Part shown: one piece after another, positions 23,601 to 35,900 of the stretch
Layout: each line of letters begins with the position of its first letter
How positions within the stretch are numbered: the stretch's first letter is position 1
Origin: Muricea muricata
Lineage: Eukaryota; Cnidaria; Anthozoa; Malacalcyonacea; Plexauridae
Direction of reading: 5' to 3'
DNA length: 64,000 nt
Assembly: GCA_963855995.1 (NCBI GenBank)
Contig: OY979726.1
Location: forward strand, 709,001 to 773,000
The notes under the pieces: model-generated
Told to the model about the DNA's origin: nothing
Databases searched by the model: none
The model's input: the letters and a program-made list of their open reading frames with translations, nothing else
Program-made: the position numbers and the translations under genes

Positions 23601-26600
23601 AGAAAACTCTCATACAAAGTCTCGCTTTCCGTAGAAATAACGTTTTTAATTTACAAAGGTTGGTCAGAGCGAGAAGGAAGCGAAAAATCGCCATGGGTGT
23701 CCGGTGGCGAGATGGGTAAGTCACAGTTAAATCTTTATCACTGATCAGCTTATCACGGCACTTTGTACGGAGAATGATACGTGGACGTGCGAAAATACCA
23801 GATTTATTTGAACATGATATTTCACGAGTGAGAATTGTCATGTTCAACATCAGAAAAAATGGTATCTTCGACCAGCCACGAACTTCTCCGTTTACTGTAT
23901 CATAGAAACTACAATCTACTAGCGATCTAAAATATCCATAAGCTGTGTTTGATCATTGTCTGCAAACTATCATAAATGATCTCACATGTAAGATTATCAG
24001 CTTTGTCAGTGCCCGAAATCCCTATAATTATAAAGTACTAAAACTGAGTAATAATCATCGATCGTGCTTTCAATGATTCTGCAGGTTCTGCGTCGCAAAA
24101 GTGCTGAAGAGAAAATCCTTAGTGTTGTTCGTCAACGGCCAGGACACACCTGTGATTTCGCTTACATTATTATATGTATTGTCCTTTGGGATGGCATCGC
24201 TACCGACCAGGCTGACTCATTGTATGCAGAGCTTAGCAGCACTCTCAGTGAGCACGGAACGCCTACCACAAGGAAATGCGGTACCAATAAAACGTATGTA
24301 GAGATCGTAGTCTAACCGTTTTTCCTAGAGATCCAGTAAGGATCACCTCTTATTGATCCAGTGTTACTACAGGAGGAAACTTAAACTAAACTAACTTTAT
24401 TTATACTGGATAGCTGTATCAATTCTAAACTGTTCTTCCTAGAGGTCCAGTGAGGATCATCTTTTATTGATCCAGTGTTACTACAGGAGGAAACTTAAAC
24501 TAAACTAACTTTATTTATACTGGATAGCTGTATCAATTCTAAACTGTTCTTCCTAGAGGTCCAGTAAAGATCATCTCTTATTGATCTAGTGTTACTACAG
24601 GAGGAAACTCAAACTAAGCTAACTTTATTTATACTGGATAGCTGTATCAGTTCTAAACTGTTCTTCCTGGAGGTCCAGTGAGGATCATCTCTTATTGATC
24701 TAGTGCTACTACAGGAGGAAATCTATTTATTTTGGATAGTTTTAACAGTTCTATATTTTTTATAATGCTCTCGTTTAGAAAACAATGTGCGTGTCAGGGT
24801 AGTGATCCTAATACTGCTGGGGCCTCGTTCTCGTTTGGATGCTCGTGGAGTCGTTTCATGAACCGCTGCAAGTTTGCACGAAGCAAGATACCACGCAAGT
24901 TTAAGCTTCGAATTCAATATCAAGAAGAGGTAAACTAAGCTAACAATTAACTTTATTTATACTAGATACTCTATCAGTTCCAAACTGTTCTTCCTAGAGG
25001 CCCAGTTAGGATCATCTCTTATTGATCCAGTATTACTACAGGAGGAAACCTAAACTAAACTAACTTTATTTATACTGGATAGCTCTATCAGTTCTAAACT
25101 GTCCTTCCTAGAGGTCCAGTAAGGATCATCTCTTATTGATCCAGTGCTAGCACAGGAGGAAACCTAAACTAAACTAACTTTATTCATACTGAATAGCTCT
25201 ATCAGTTCAAACTGTTTTTCCAAGAGGTCCGGTAAGGATGGTCTCTTATTGATCCAGTCTTTTGTGGCGTTGACAGTTTGTTTTCTCAATTTTTTAGGAA
25301 GATACGATCGACAGTCTTCTTCAAAATTTAGCCACACAAGTCGCGCAAACATACAAAACATTGGCTCCTGAGGCTTTTGAAAATCAAGTAAGCAATGTTG
25401 CAGTTTACAACAAGAGCTTACAGTAACTCTTGTAAAATTTAGAAATATTTGATAAGGTCATAAACAAATCACGGTGCGGTATTTAGGTTACGTGTGTACG
25501 CTTGTAAACTGCACAAGATCAGAAAAAGGAGTTTTTTATGAAAGCTAACGATACTAATTGAGACTCTAATAACACGCTAATAAAGCATGGGATTGTCCCC
25601 ATGGACTCATTTTACAAGTGCGTTAAAATAGTCGTAAGCTGATTTTTATTGGGATGAAAACAGGCATGCGCTGCATGCTCGCCTTCGTTCTTTTAATCTC
25701 ATCTATTTAATTACACGATTGCAGGCATGAATATGAACTACCGCGGTTCGAACAGAAAGACTTAAAGAAGTGTTTGTTAATAGATGCTTTTTTAACTTAT
25801 ATGATATTCTACAAATTAGAGTTTCTCCCTCCTTGGAAAATTATAACTAATGTAAATTGATAAGTACAAACTGTAAGCTCACACATTTGTTGAGAGGTTA
25901 TTGTTTTAAGATCCTGAGATTCATATATATAGAGGATATTACACGGCGGTGCGAAGATATGAATTTTATCTTCGAGTGGTTAAAACAATATTTTATGAAC
26001 GAGCGCAGCGAGTGAGTAAAATATTGTTTTCAACACGAGTAAATATTATTCATATCTTCAAGCTACCGTGTAACGTTCTTCTTATTATATGGTCAGAAGT
26101 CGGAACAAGCTAACGGAGAACATGTAAATTTCGCGGGAAAACACATGCGTTTTTTATGCGTTACATATCTTTTTTCATATCTTCACTAGTGAAAATATTG
26201 AAAATACGAGTGTTTTAACCATATGAAAAATATATATATGAAAGACGCCAATTTAATTCTCACACCTCTCACATAGGCTCGCCATGATTCTGAAGGGGTG
26301 GAGTGTCGCATTGGCAGCAGCAAAGATGGCACGAGACCGTTCTCTGGGATCACGTGTTGCGTTGATTTTTGCGCGCACAATCACAAAGACGATCATAATA
26401 TGGAAGATGGCGCAACTGTGGTAAGCAGCTATACTTACGATAAAACACAAAATTATTTTAAAAGACGGATCTTTAATTGTTTCTAAACTGTTCTTGCTAG
26501 AGTCCATATCCAGTGTTACTGCAGGAGGAAACCTAAACTAAACTAACTTTATTTATACTGGATAACTCTATCAGTTCTAAACTGTTCTTCCTAGAGGTCC

Positions 26601-29600
26601 AGTAAGGATCATCTCTTATTGATCCAGTGTTACTACAGGAGGAAACTTAAACTAAACTAACTTTATTTATACTGGATAGCTCTATCAGTTCTAAACTGTT
26701 CTTCCTAGAGGTCCAGTAAGGATCATCTCTTATTGATCCAGTGTTACTACAGAAGGAAACCTAAACTAAACTAACTTATTTATACTGGATAGCTCTATCA
26801 GTTCTAAACTGTTCTTCCTAGAGGTCCAGTAAGGATCATCTCTTATTGATCCAGTGTTACTACAGGAGGAAACCTAAACTAAACTAACTTTATTTATGTT
26901 GGATAGCTCTATCAGTTCTAAACTGTTCTTCCTAGAGGTCCAGTAAGGATCATCTCTTATTGATCCAGTGTTACTACAGGAGGAAACTTAAACTAAACTA
27001 ACTTTATTTATACTGGATAGCTCTATCAGTTACACAAATACGAATTTTAAGACATATGAATTAATCACTGTATCGCCAAAATATTATTTAGGTGTTGACA
27101 TTACTGGGCAAAGATGCTCGACAAAATGAAGACACTGAAATCGACGAGCAGTTGCACAGTCTTCCGCTGTACCATCTCCTTGACGACAATGACAACATCG
27201 TCCCACCCAATTACGTCATACCTAAACATCTTCTGACGTCACCAATGGCCCCCAGTCCTGTTGCAGATCATTCAGATACAGTGGACTTGCTCCGTGATCA
27301 ACAATTCCCTGAGAGCAATATCACCGGTAATATAAACCCCGAAGTACATGACATTCTGGATCGGAATTCCGATATGAAAGCTCCTGGTGTACAGAACTCG
27401 CAGCATCGCAATTCGACGGTTTCAAATTTCGGACATCAAAACTTAAACTCAAGAATGTCAAATATTCCAAATTCTGGTTATGCCAATAACGCAATAAATG
27501 GTAGAGAACCTCAGAAAGAACATTTTTCCGGGGATAATGTTCCCGTGAGAACAAATTCGGACAGCAATTTTTTACAAAACAGTTTGCTGAACAAGCCAGC
27601 GAACGGCCACAACAATGCGTTACAAAAACAGCATCATTCTGGCGAGTTCGCAACAAGTAATTCTGTTAGGTCGAACAGCTACAGTCAAGAATTCCTGAAA
27701 GTGCAATTTCCGGGGTATCCTTTTCCTACGGGACAAAATCCCGGGATTTCGGCAGTAAACGGTTTCCGTGATATACGGGAAACGACCCCAGGGATAGGAG
27801 AAATGAATCCGAACCCACGAGAAACGAACGATGGTGCGCGTAAAACCAACCCAGTTATCGAAGGCGTGAACATGGGAAATATCGACTCAGGACAAGAGAG
27901 AATTTTGAACGGAAGTTATAACAAGCCTATGGATGCCTTTGATTTCTTTAGCAAGTATATGAACGGGAACAAACACCCGGGACATGTTAACCGATGGGGG
28001 AATGCTACGCAAGGATATAACGGCTTTCCGTTTTATGGCATGACCAACGGATTGGTCAAGAATGGCTACCACTTAAATGGTTTGGTGGGGCCTGAGTCGA
28101 TGGAGAATTCTGAGAAATCGATGTGTCCTGAGAAATTCCTTCAGGAGTCTAAATCACAGAATTCTACAGCACAGAATTCTACGAATTCCACGGAGGATGA
28201 CGTGAGATGGATCGATAATTCTATGGGTGGCGTTGGCATAGCTTTGTCCCATGGCTCGATTTTCGTAGAATGCGCGAAACAGGAGGTGCACGCGACGACG
28301 AGGATCAAGAATCCGAACCGGAAATCACCAACCAGGCTTAGCCTGGTGTTTTACCAACACCGCCTGATGAATTCCAAGAATCATGGCTACGAAGAGTACC
28401 AGAAAGCTTTGGAACAAAAGGCTGCTGCAGCGGCAGGCTCCGATGGCGAGTCGACTGATGCCTTTGATCTCCGGATGTTAGCTGAGACGGCGGTGAATTA
28501 CCCCAGCCCAGCGGGGAAGGCGATGGTAAATATAAATAATTTCCGCGAAGGAATCCCGCAGGCCACTCAGAACGGACTCGGCGACCTAGGAAGGACGTCA
28601 TCAATCAATGAAAATAGGGGCAATCATCCGAAACCAACCGGTCCATTTCAGTCCAATAGGACAGCAACTTACCCTGAAAAGCAGCTGCCGGTGAATAAGA
28701 TTGTGGGCAGTAATCAATTTGCGCAAGCAAATGGCGAATCCAGGCCATCCATTAGTGCGCATGCTCTGGAGTACCGCCTACCGCAGACCAATGGTATCGC
28801 CAAGACATATCTCAAGGGTTCAGTTCTAAACAACCAGAATTCCTCCAATCCATTATCCGACTTCTTCCGCAGGTTGAACCATAAAGATTACAGCAACTAC
28901 GCACACCCTTACCCCACGTTCCCATATCCGAACACCCTTCCCCCATCTTCGTTCATTTCTCCAATATTCCTACACCCACCTCGGCACCCGATGTTCAACC
29001 ACTTCACCCCCGCGGGTCGCGGCTCGTTTCACGTGCTCAACTCACAACACCAAACTGGACTACCAGGTCACGAAATCAACCCGACTCCGGAGCCTAACCT
29101 TGTGCGCAACACGTTTCAAAACCCACTAACTCATCCAGCGGGAACGGTAGGATATAAAACTTCCCCAAACACACAAAGACAGCCAGCACCGGAGATGAAG
29201 AAGACTGCTGAGCCTAAACTACCGCCAAGCACAAATCGTGTCACGTCTTCCAACGACGTAAAGTCCAACTCTCACCTAAAGACTTCACTGAATACGAACA
29301 ACTATTCGGTCGAAGCGTTGCTAGATAAAAAGCGACAACACAATGGACTTGTCTCCAACGGCGTTGGTGAGAGCAATCCGGGTAAACAAAGACGACTTGA
29401 CCGAAAAGATTTGAGCTCATTTGTTAGCAAGCAGCATGACATACCCTCCCGCGCCCTTGGCTTCCTCTTGCATCCAGAAATAACGATGAATCATTCGGAG
29501 TTTTCGTCGTGTAACCTGCCGTACAGGACTGGCACGCCGACGTACGGGACTGACTCTTTGGTGAACATGGCACCGTTCACCGGCACGTTAGTTGGCGGAG

Positions 29601-29617
29601 GTCACTATCAGTGGTAG
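17614..29617 (+). CDS. TET: TET methylcytosine dioxygenase with CXXC zinc finger
   Basis: Coding segments are 17614-17829, 18124-18222, 19700-20060, 22427-22505, 23030-23066, 23659-23715, 24085-24293, 24779-24929, 25298-25387, 26277-26420 and 27092-29617, totalling 3969 bp (1322 aa plus stop). TETs oxidise 5-methylcytosine to 5-hydroxymethylcytosine and beyond, using Fe(II) and 2-oxoglutarate, in the nucleus. Segment 1 has a CXXC finger ([17 protein letters not shown], then [12 protein letters not shown]). The Cys-rich and catalytic part has [61 protein letters not shown], and [13 protein letters not shown] with the iron-binding HxD. The last segment has [17 protein letters not shown] (second iron histidine) and [11 protein letters not shown] (2-oxoglutarate arginine). 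A low-complexity Asn/Ser/Gly-rich insert of about 360 aa splits the double-stranded beta-helix, as in vertebrate TETs. About 400 aa of Pro/Asn-rich tail ends GGGHYQW. The start is the first ATG before the CXXC. Confidence 0.95.
20100..20428 (+). repeat. 80-bp tandem array B2 (about 4 units)
   Basis: In TET intron 3 (20061-22426). The unit reads GATATCTCAAACGTGGTGG, TCCAGTGTAGGTAGTATTC, TACAATAAGCTGTCGTGG, TTTGTGTCTGAACTACCTG. Each unit contains AGGTAGT...ACTACCT arms and CAAAC/GTTTG arms that could form a stem. Confidence 0.9.
21130..21385 (+). repeat. 77-bp CTCTCAT array C1 (about 3 units)
   Basis: In TET intron 3. The unit contains AACTCTCATGCAACTCTTGT, TCTCGTTTGACCAGGACATG, AGAGTTGAGAAAACTCTCAT, ACAAACTCTCGCTTGTC. 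ATGAGAGTT and AACTCTCAT are perfect 9-bp inverted arms around a GAGA loop. Copies are diverged. Confidence 0.85.
22128..22321. mobile_element. possible short inverted-repeat element in TET intron 3
   Basis: TTGTATCAAAGGTG near 22127-22141 is matched by its reverse complement CACCTTTGATACAA (22307-22320, with one inserted/altered base nearby). The ends then continue as GCTTAAGT and ACTTTAAGC. No clear target duplication was seen, so this could also be a simple palindromic repeat. Confidence 0.35.
23400..23630 (+). repeat. 77-bp CTCTCAT array C2 (about 3 units)
   Basis: In TET intron 6 (23067-23658), the same family as C1, including CTCGTTTGACCAGGACATGA. It ends about 30 bp before the next exon. 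Confidence 0.85.
24311..24753 (-). repeat. 114-bp tandem array A5 (about 3.8 units, reverse)
   Basis: Reverse orientation in TET intron 8 (24294-24778). It begins 18 bp after the donor and decays to 25 bp before the acceptor of the exon carrying CACQGSDP. Confidence 0.95.
24930..25259 (-). repeat. 114-bp tandem array A6 (about 2.9 units, reverse)
   Basis: In TET intron 9 (24930-25297). The intron's own GTAAACTAAGCTAAC is already repeat sequence, so the 5' splice site lies exactly at the array edge. The array ends 38 bp before the acceptor. Confidence 0.9.
25937..26075. mobile_element. near-palindromic MITE-like hairpin
   Basis: In TET intron 10. TTACACGGCGGTGCGAAGAT at the left is matched, inverted, by ATCTTCAAGCTACCGTGTAA at the right. 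The inner arms also pair (AACAATATTTTA with TAAAATATTGTT), leaving GAACGAGCGCAGCGAGTGAG at the centre. No target duplication is evident. Confidence 0.55.
26480..27031 (-). repeat. 114-bp tandem array A7 (about 4.8 units, reverse)
   Basis: In TET intron 11 (26421-27091), reverse orientation. It ends 60 bp before the acceptor of the large last coding segment. Confidence 0.95.
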
Positions 29618-30131
29618 GCTGGCCAGATCATGCAACCATTAAACCAAGGGGAAGCACTCAGACAGGTTCAAACAAGGAGGAGTTAAAAGGCGCCATCTTA
29701 CAATTCGTGATTGCTAACTCCCATTCTTGCTTGACCCGAATTTCTGGCCATATAAACAGAGCCATCCTGTGCCATACAAAAGGTACTACACTCGACAGTT
29801 ATAGCGTCGCTGTAAGCATGAACACTTTACATCAAAGTGTTCAAGTCATTTTATTTGCATGTGTGTACAAGCGAGCATCGACATTCACGAATATAGGCGA
29901 ATCTTCAAATTATTTAGGCATTTGAATTTTTTTATTGTAGAAATGGTCTTTTGCTGACGTCGGGTAAATATTCCTAACTGTTGCGTCTGGCAACAGTCTA
30001 AAAATTTTGACATATTTCCTATTTATTGTGATCTCGGAGAATTTTACTGTTCAATGTAGTATTTTAAACTAGGTATTTTAAAGATTTTAGGACATTTGTG
30101 GAATTATGGGGGACATGATTTAATTTTGGGG

Positions 30132-30137
30132 AATAAA
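30132..30137 (+). terminator. poly(A) signal AATAAA of TET
   Basis: A canonical hexamer 515 bp after the TET stop, before array A8. Only the motif is seen; its use is inferred. Confidence 0.5.
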
Positions 30138-30203
30138 TGCTATACGTGCAAGAAAAATTGGTTTGAGTTCTTTTTAAAAGTAATGAATTAATCTCTACTA
30201 AAT

Positions 30204-30750
30204 TGCTATCGAGCCCTAAATTGTTCTTCCTGGAGGTCCAGTCATTTCTTATTGATCCAGTGTTACTGCAGGAGGAAACCTAAACTAAACTAACTTTATT
30301 TATAGTGGATAGCTCTATCAGTTCTAAACTGTTCTTCCTAGAGGTCCAGTAAGGATCATCTCTTATTGATCCAGTGTTACTACAGGAGGAAACCTAAACT
30401 AAGCTGACTTTATTTATACTGGATAGCTCTATCAGTTCTAAACTGTTCTTCCTAGAGGTCTAGTAAGGATCATCTCTTATTGATCCAGTGTTACTACAGA
30501 AGGAAACCTAAACTAAACTAACTTTTTTTATACTGGATAGCTCTATCAGCTCTAAACTGTTCTTCCTAGAGGTCCAGTAAGGATCACCTCTTTTCAATCC
30601 AGTGTTACTAAAAAAAGGAAACCTGAACTAAACTTACTTTATTTATACTGGATAACTCTATCAGTTCTAAATTGTTCTTCCTAGAGGTCCAATAAGGATT
30701 ATCTTTTATATTGATCCAGTGCTACCACAGAAGGAACTCTATCAGTTCTG
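30204..30750 (-). repeat. 114-bp tandem array A8 (about 4.7 units, reverse)
   Basis: An intergenic array of the 114-bp family starting about 70 bp beyond the TET poly(A) signal. Outer units are more diverged than inner ones. Confidence 0.95.
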
Positions 30751-30904
30751 GATTATAATTAATTATTCCCGCGAGAGACAAATCACGTGACAAATAATTG
30801 TTTTTTGTTCCGTCGTCCTTGACGGTCAGTGGTTTCTCGTCGTAATGGCGTCAAAATGGCGTCAATTTTAAAATTCACGTGTATTTGTAAAACTCTGTTT
30901 TGAG

Positions 30905-31833
30905 CAGTGAACTCTAATACAACTGGAACGATAACTCCTATGTTTTCGTCCTATGATTGGATGAAGCCAAATTTGAAGCAAAAGGCGGGAACCGCGCGGG
31001 GAAAATGGCTTGTTCGAAAGGACTGGGGAAAGTTACGAGGAGTGGAAAGTTTGTTTTTGAGCGAAAATATGCTTGAAAAATGAGAATTTTCATCACAAGA
31101 CTTCAATTTTAAAGATTCGATCCTGGTTTTCTGGATAGTCCTGACTGTTCTACACTTTGTTACGGCAAAAATTGTGGGCTATCACTTTTTTACTCTGGAA
31201 AATGACGAAAGTTTCAACGTGCCGAAGCAAACTACGAGGCAAACTACGCTCTTCAATTGAAAAATATATTGCTTTAAAACATTTCAACACTTCCAAAACG
31301 TCTCTTGTGCTAAAGTCCAGGTATCGTTGTCTATTTTGAGCTTTTAGTCTTTGCTGTAGCCCTTCTAATACGTGAGTAAATTGAGGTTTTCGAAGTGGTG
31401 TATTTGTATGGTTAATTCAAAAATATGTATAAAACTTACATTTTTCGTCAGATAGCATTAGTTTTAAAGCTTTAAACTTCGGTTACGGATAGTTCTTGGC
31501 AGCCTCTTCCATCTAACTGTTAAAACTCGAGAGGTAACATTTGTTTAAAAAAGATATTTCGTGGCAAAGTTTTCGCCGGAACTGTTTTTCATTTTTAGCA
31601 GCCAAAAAATATTTTAAAACCTTTCTGGACGTCCTAGAAAGTTGAGGTACATGAAATTTCAATCTATCTAGAAAATATTTAGCACCTAACTGGCTCTAAA
31701 ACACGAAGTTAAAGGGTCGAAAAGAGCTTTTGAAAATAGGTCATATTTTCGCGGCGTGACGTACATGGCGGCCTTCAATTTGGCTTCAAAGATGGCGGCC
31801 AAGTTATCGTTCCAGTTGTATTAGAGTTCACTG
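30905..31833. mobile_element. non-autonomous hAT-like element, 929 bp
   Basis: Terminal inverted repeats of about 32 bp begin CAGTGAACTCTAATACAACT and GGAACGATAACT at the left; the inverse runs to 31833 at the right. Both ends are flanked by the same 8-bp duplication GTTTTGAG (30897-30904 and 31834-31841). The CAGTG end and 8-bp duplication are hallmarks of the hAT superfamily. The longest open frame inside is about 60 codons, so no transposase is encoded. Confidence 0.9.
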
Positions 31834-32920
31834 GTTTTGAGTGAATTTTCTTGATTTCATTAAAATAAAACGACAAACGATGAAGTTAAAAACAAGGAGA
31901 ACATTCTGGGAGTGAAACGATGCAACAAAACTATAGTATTTCGCTGAATTTGATGTCGTGATTGGATAATTTTCTGACATGGCGAATGTGTATAAACAAA
32001 CCTCACGTCGCTTTGAAGTTCTTTTTTGCTGTTCGCGTTCTTTGTAAGTACAAATAAACCTACTTAGATATGTATATAGTCTGCATGCATGTTACAATGT
32101 CTTGTTTTTGACAGAGCTGCCAAAGCATTGGCGAATACGTTGGATATAGCTTAGTTATTGTTAGCGGCCTTACTTTGTGCCAGACAGTATTGATGGTACA
32201 TTGGGGCCTTCTTTGGCAAATAAATCTATTTTGGTACAGTACAAAGATGAAATGAACTACCCAATCTAAAACTGCTATTAAAAATCCTGCGGTTCTTGTT
32301 TACCAAAACAACTCTTAGAAACTATTTAATCGACTAGAGACATCACATTTCGTGTCTTTATGTAGCTGAGTATAGTTTTAAATAGTCATATATTATATTG
32401 TAAACTTTATTGGTGATAAATTGAGCAAACTCAAATGGCACGAGCGCAAACGGGACTCGAAGTCCCATGCGACGCACTCTACCTTTTTTACACACAATAT
32501 AAACTACTTCTACTAAATAGATTATACAGGCCTAGCACCAGTCGTGCACTCCAGAGCTCTTGGTTCATCTAAAGACCTTCCAAGTTTCAGCCTTATGCAT
32601 ATTCCGGGGGCATAACTAGAACATGGGAGGTATCCGCATGTTATTGCGCTGTCCTGACGAATTTATTTTGAAATCAGTTGTTAGTTACTAGGGTTGATTT
32701 GAAATTAGTTAGGCAGAACAGGAATATATTAATATGCACCACTGATTTGAAAGGTCTATTCTATGTTTTTCATATACACTCTGTATTGTCTCTACCGCGA
32801 AGAGGTGTCGCGTTCGACCGGCTTTGGGGCTCATCTGTCCCTTTATATTCGTTCAAGGTCAATAATTTAATCTATGATATATGTTCTACTATACAAAGAC
32901 CTGTCCGTCTGTTCGTTATT

Positions 32921-35900
32921 TCACCTTGAACACGTCGCAGTGATCACTTTTCTCTCGCATTCCTCGCACTTTACAAAGCAACACCAGACGAATTTACAAT
33001 TGCATTTCTGCTTTCGTATGACCATTTTATACTTCATTTGCAGTCCACAATCTTTGCAAAGTTTCTTGCAGTTTTCCAAGCCTGCTCCGTCGTCCGCCTC
33101 GCACACTCTGTTCACGACGCCAGGGAATTTGAGTTCCTCGTTCGCATGACAGTAATTCGGCGAGGGCTTGTAATACGCTAACTGGGTCTTTTTTGTTTCT
33201 TGCTCGTTTGCTTCGTTGATAAGGCTGCCGTTATTGAACTGAACTCTTTTTGCCTTGTGATATTTCTGCCACAAGGCCTCGCCAACTTTGTCGAAGCTTT
33301 GCAACTTTTTCATGCACGTTTTCATCGTGCAAGATGAGGAAGAGCCGTGACATTTGCAAACTTTCTTTGTCGCTAATTTCACAACCTGAAAACGATAAAA
33401 CATTGTGGTCTCCACATATAGGCTCAACAAGTATTACTGCTGGAGATAACTTGAATCAAACTAACTTTATTTATACTGGATAGCTCTATCAGTTCTAAAC
33501 TGTTCTTTCTAGAGGTCTAGTAAGGATCATTTCTTATTGATCCAGTGTTACTACAGGAGGAAACCTAAACTAAACTAACTTTATTTATACTGGATAGCTC
33601 TATCAGTTCTAAACTGTCCGCCCTATGGGCCAAGCCAACAATTACCTTTCTTCCAACTTTGTTATTATGTAAATTTAATGTTCTTCTTTCTTCGTTCAAG
33701 TCTCCTCGTTTTCCTTCAAGCGCATCCACAAAATGTCTGGTTACCAGGTCTCCAAACGCCACGTTGTCACTGCATCCACCCCAGTGCCAGCCTGTCACGC
33801 TTTCGCCCGACTTCGATCGCACCTTTTGCCGGCTTTTCGGTTGACACCGACAGTTTTCCAAGTGGCCCAAACTGCAGTTGACGATCACGGAGTACATTAC
33901 GCCAGCTGATGTGATCGCGTGAATAAATGCGGCTTCTTTATTGGCTGCAAATAAAACAAATATAGTTCAGACATGTCTCAGGCTTGGGCAAATGAGGATG
34001 AGAGTTGATGAGAGTAAATGCCTTGCTAAATTTAGCTGCCATCTCTGGTCAGCTCTTAGAACTTTTAGCTGGTAATTCAGTGACGAAGCCAGCCCGACAT
34101 TTGCAAATGCAAATTTTTCTTTGTTTTTGACCGTATAAGGAATCAATTTGTAAAGAAATGAATAATGATAATGATTTAAATTTGCATAGCATGGCCCATT
34201 TGTCGGGCTGGCTTCGCCACTGGCTGGTATAAATGTCATAGAAAATTTATGAATTTTTCTGCTCATTTGATCAGCAAGGTGTTTTTAATAGATTAGCTTG
34301 GCAGCCATCAGTCCTTCTGTTGAATTTACGAGCAAAGCGATTTGAGAGATAAAGCCACCAAATATAAAAACACCAAATAACGTTTTACGATACTTTGAGA
34401 TTATGGAACAGGGGGGTTCTTGCTCCACAAGTAATATAACCCCCCCTCCCAGCCCACTGTTGCTTGGCCGTTGTGAAAGTATTATGTAAACCTTTTTGGT
34501 GCGCAAACTTTATTTCGCATTGCTTGTATATTAATTGATGTCTCCCAAACGAATCGCTTAAAAATGCCCAGCCAGTAATATCAGTCGACTCTCGCCCACT
34601 TTTTATGCATTCTTATTAATTTTGAACCATTTCCATTGAAACTTGTTGAGAGTTTTCGGTTCGCGCACACTAATAAACAAAAACGTCAATTATGCATTTT
34701 TCAGACTTCTGCTTGGCAATATCTGATGGATTTTTGAACAAAGCTCTAACAAGAACGATCGCCCTAATAAGGAAACATTTTCTGGTAAGTGATTGATGTT
34801 TACTGATAATTTTTATCATAATTACCACATGTGTAAAATTTTGGACGTTCACAAAAATGTTTGGCTGAGAACGGAGGTTATGATTTAAACTTTGCTAAAT
34901 GAGTCAATCGACGATTATCACATGACAACCATCCAGTAAACAATGGGTCATATCGAAGTCATTGGCAGCCTAGACCCTCTGGTCGTAAAACATTTATGGA
35001 TTGTTTAGGAGGACAACTCGAACTGACAGGAAACTTTGAAACTTAAAATTGGAGCAAGAAAATATAAAAGATCCCTCAATATCTCTTAAAAAAGGCTGAA
35101 AGGTTGTCCACGCTATTCGTTCCATGCTCATGACCGGTTCTCTCTATCACCCTGTCCCTCCAAGCAATCCATGCATGCTTTGCGGTGCCAAATAGGAAAT
35201 GAAGAATTAGATTAAGTACTTAAAAGGCCGCGATCAAGCTGCGCCCGCATTCCTACCTTCTGGTAGCCGAGCCCGGTTCACAATTGGCATCAAATGAACG
35301 TTCTTTGGAACGAAGCAATTCCACGGCTCGTATCTGAAGAGCTTTTGGCATTCCTGCAGGCCCATCTTCGCGCCCGCCATTACGCTCTTCGAGTACTTCA
35401 TGTAATCCTAGATAAAGATAACATTGCAAGTTGGTAACATGCAGTAAACACTTAGCAACATTTGGTAAAAATTTATTTTAGATCTATTATAATACGCAGA
35501 AAATATGGGAATTTGTTAAAAATGTAGCAATCATACCCAAGTTCGGTTACGGTTACGCGCTATCTTAACTCAGAGTTGTAGAGGAACGAATGAAATACAT
35601 AAATTGGTAACATTTACGAATAAAATAAGACAATTTGTCAAAAATGTAGCAACCGTGCCCAAGTTCTGTTACAAATATACGCTAGCTTAACTTAGAGTAG
35701 CAGAAAAACGCGCAAAATACATGAATTAGTAACATAAACAAAAGTATAATATAATAAAAGTATATTATAATACATATAACTACATAACTTATTAAAAATA
35801 GCAAAATGCATTTCAATCTTGTTGCTAATTCTAGGAATTTTGCTCAAGATCAGCTGATGTTTTTCCCAGTGAAATGATATCAACAGATTTTAATAATTAT

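Larger units (their letters stand above)
29618..32920. other. intergenic region between convergent TET and WNT8
   Basis: No coding sequence is recognised. It contains the TET 3' UTR with a poly(A) signal at 30132-30137, repeat array A8, a hAT-like element at 30905-31833 and a possible Wnt8 poly(A) signal (AATAAA on the minus strand at 32662-32667). Confidence 0.6.

Noticed and set aside
32440-32500. tRNA-like sequence (minus strand GGTAGAG ... GACTTCGAGTCC)
   Set aside because: It has D-arm- and T-arm-like words, but the T-loop does not match GGTTCGANTCC and I could not form a full cloverleaf. At best it is a decayed tRNA-derived SINE fragment.
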